The notes under the pieces: generated by a model
Told to the model about the DNA's origin: nothing
Seen by the model: only the letters and a program-made list of their open reading frames with translations
Database searches by the model: none
Position numbers and translations under genes: made by a program
Shown here: positions 5,626-6,129 of the stretch, piece after piece
How positions within the stretch are numbered: position 1 is the stretch's first letter
Layout: each line of letters opens with the position of its first letter
Assembly (NCBI GenBank): GCA_937901805.1
Contig: CALDJI010000069.1
Location: 1-6,129, forward strand
From: an uncultured Clostridia bacterium
GTDB lineage: Bacteria > Bacillota > Clostridia > Oscillospirales > Ruminococcaceae
Reading direction: 5' to 3'
DNA length: 6,129 nt

Positions 5626-6129
5626 ATGGAAAGTCGGCTGAGGAAAAATGACGTCATACCTCTGGAAATCACGGGGATGTCCCATGAGGGAAACGGGGTA
5701 GGAAGATATCGTGACTTTGTCCTTTTTGTCCCGATGACTGCACCCGGGGATAAAATTCTCTGCCATGTGGTAAAAGTAAACCATAGCTTTGGCTATGGGA
5801 GGATAAAAGAAGTGTTGGAGCCTTCATCCCTGCGTACAGAAAATGACTGTCCTGTATTTCAGCAGTGTGGCGGGTGTAGCTGGCGGCATATCCGCTATCA
5901 GGAAGAACTGCTCTTTAAACAGCAGATGGTAGAGCAGAACCTGAAAAAGATTGCATCTATTTCCACTCCATTGGAACCGATCCTTTCCTGCCAGGAAATA
6001 CGGTATCGAAATAAGGCACAATACCCGATTGGCCGGGATTCCAGCGGGAAAATTGTAGTTGGGTTTTATGCTAAGAGAAGCCATCGGATTGTCCAGTGTT
6101 CCGACTGTAAGCTTCAGCCGGGTTTTTTT
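5626..6129 (+). CDS. 23S rRNA (uracil-C5)-methyltransferase, RlmD/RumA family, N-terminal part
   Basis: The first 168 codons of a SAM-dependent RNA uracil-5-methyltransferase; the gene runs off the window end. An N-terminal TRAM domain (about 5-65) includes ITGMSHEGNGVGR and FVPMTAPGD, for RNA binding. It is followed by the [4Fe-4S] signature of the family: Cys75, Cys81 and Cys84 (CPVFQQCGGCSWRHIRY) and Cys158 (HRIVQCSDC). IRYRNKAQYPIG (125-136) is also typical. The SAM-binding motif and catalytic Cys would lie beyond the window. Family members methylate 23S rRNA, in Bacillota at U747 and/or U1939, so the exact target cannot be assigned. ATG 5626 follows CAGGGG (5615-5620) by 5 nt and gives the usual short N-terminus; an in-frame ATG at 5605 would add seven residues and cannot be excluded. 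It has its own promoter after the kinase terminator. Confidence 0.92.
   Translation, partial: MESRLRKNDVIPLEITGMSHEGNGVGRYRDFVLFVPMTAPGDKILCHVVKVNHSFGYGRIKEVLEPSSLRTENDCPVFQQCGGCSWRHIRYQEELLFKQQMVEQNLKKIASISTPLEPILSCQEIRYRNKAQYPIGRDSSGKIVVGFYAKRSHRIVQCSDCKLQPGFF

Overview
The window reads as a stretch of a Bacillota chromosome, most likely class Clostridia. The evidence is strong AGGAGG-type ribosome binding sites, TTG and GTG starts alongside ATG, sigmaA-type promoters with extended -10 elements, a DUF512 gene directly upstream of der, and a clostridial-type aspartate kinase with two ACT domains. All genes lie on the + strand. I see no mobile element, CRISPR array, tRNA or rRNA. This is mostly core housekeeping DNA; I did not find a new multi-gene system.

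Layout. (1) Positions 3-368: the C-terminal end of a DUF177/YceD protein, then rpmF (ribosomal protein L32), closed by a strong intrinsic terminator at 391-420. (2) Positions 514-3838: three close-packed genes with gaps of about 15 bp. They are a DUF512 protein (PDZ plus radical-SAM-like Cys cluster), der (ribosome-assembly GTPase) and plsY (glycerol-3-phosphate acyltransferase), closed by a long perfect hairpin at 3837-3879. (3) Positions 3880-4185: a non-coding region with two candidate promoters, leading into a monocistronic aspartate kinase (4186-5499) and its terminator (5511-5541). (4) From 5559: an extended -10 promoter and the first 168 codons of a TRAM-containing 23S rRNA uracil-5-methyltransferase (RlmD/RumA type), cut by the window end.

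The genes serve ribosome production and modification (YceD-L32, Der, RlmD-like), phospholipid synthesis (PlsY) and aspartate-family amino acid synthesis (aspartate kinase).

The main anomaly is in the DUF512 gene. Its natural start is a TTG at 514 with a good ribosome binding site, and the frame is complete to 1830 except for one in-frame TGA at 565-567. That codon sits exactly where the PDZ consensus has the Gly of 'AG[IL]', so it is one base away from GGA. It is either a nonsense mutation, a sequencing error, or (less likely) a recoded or read-through UGA. A gene caller would probably start the gene at 613 and hide the problem.
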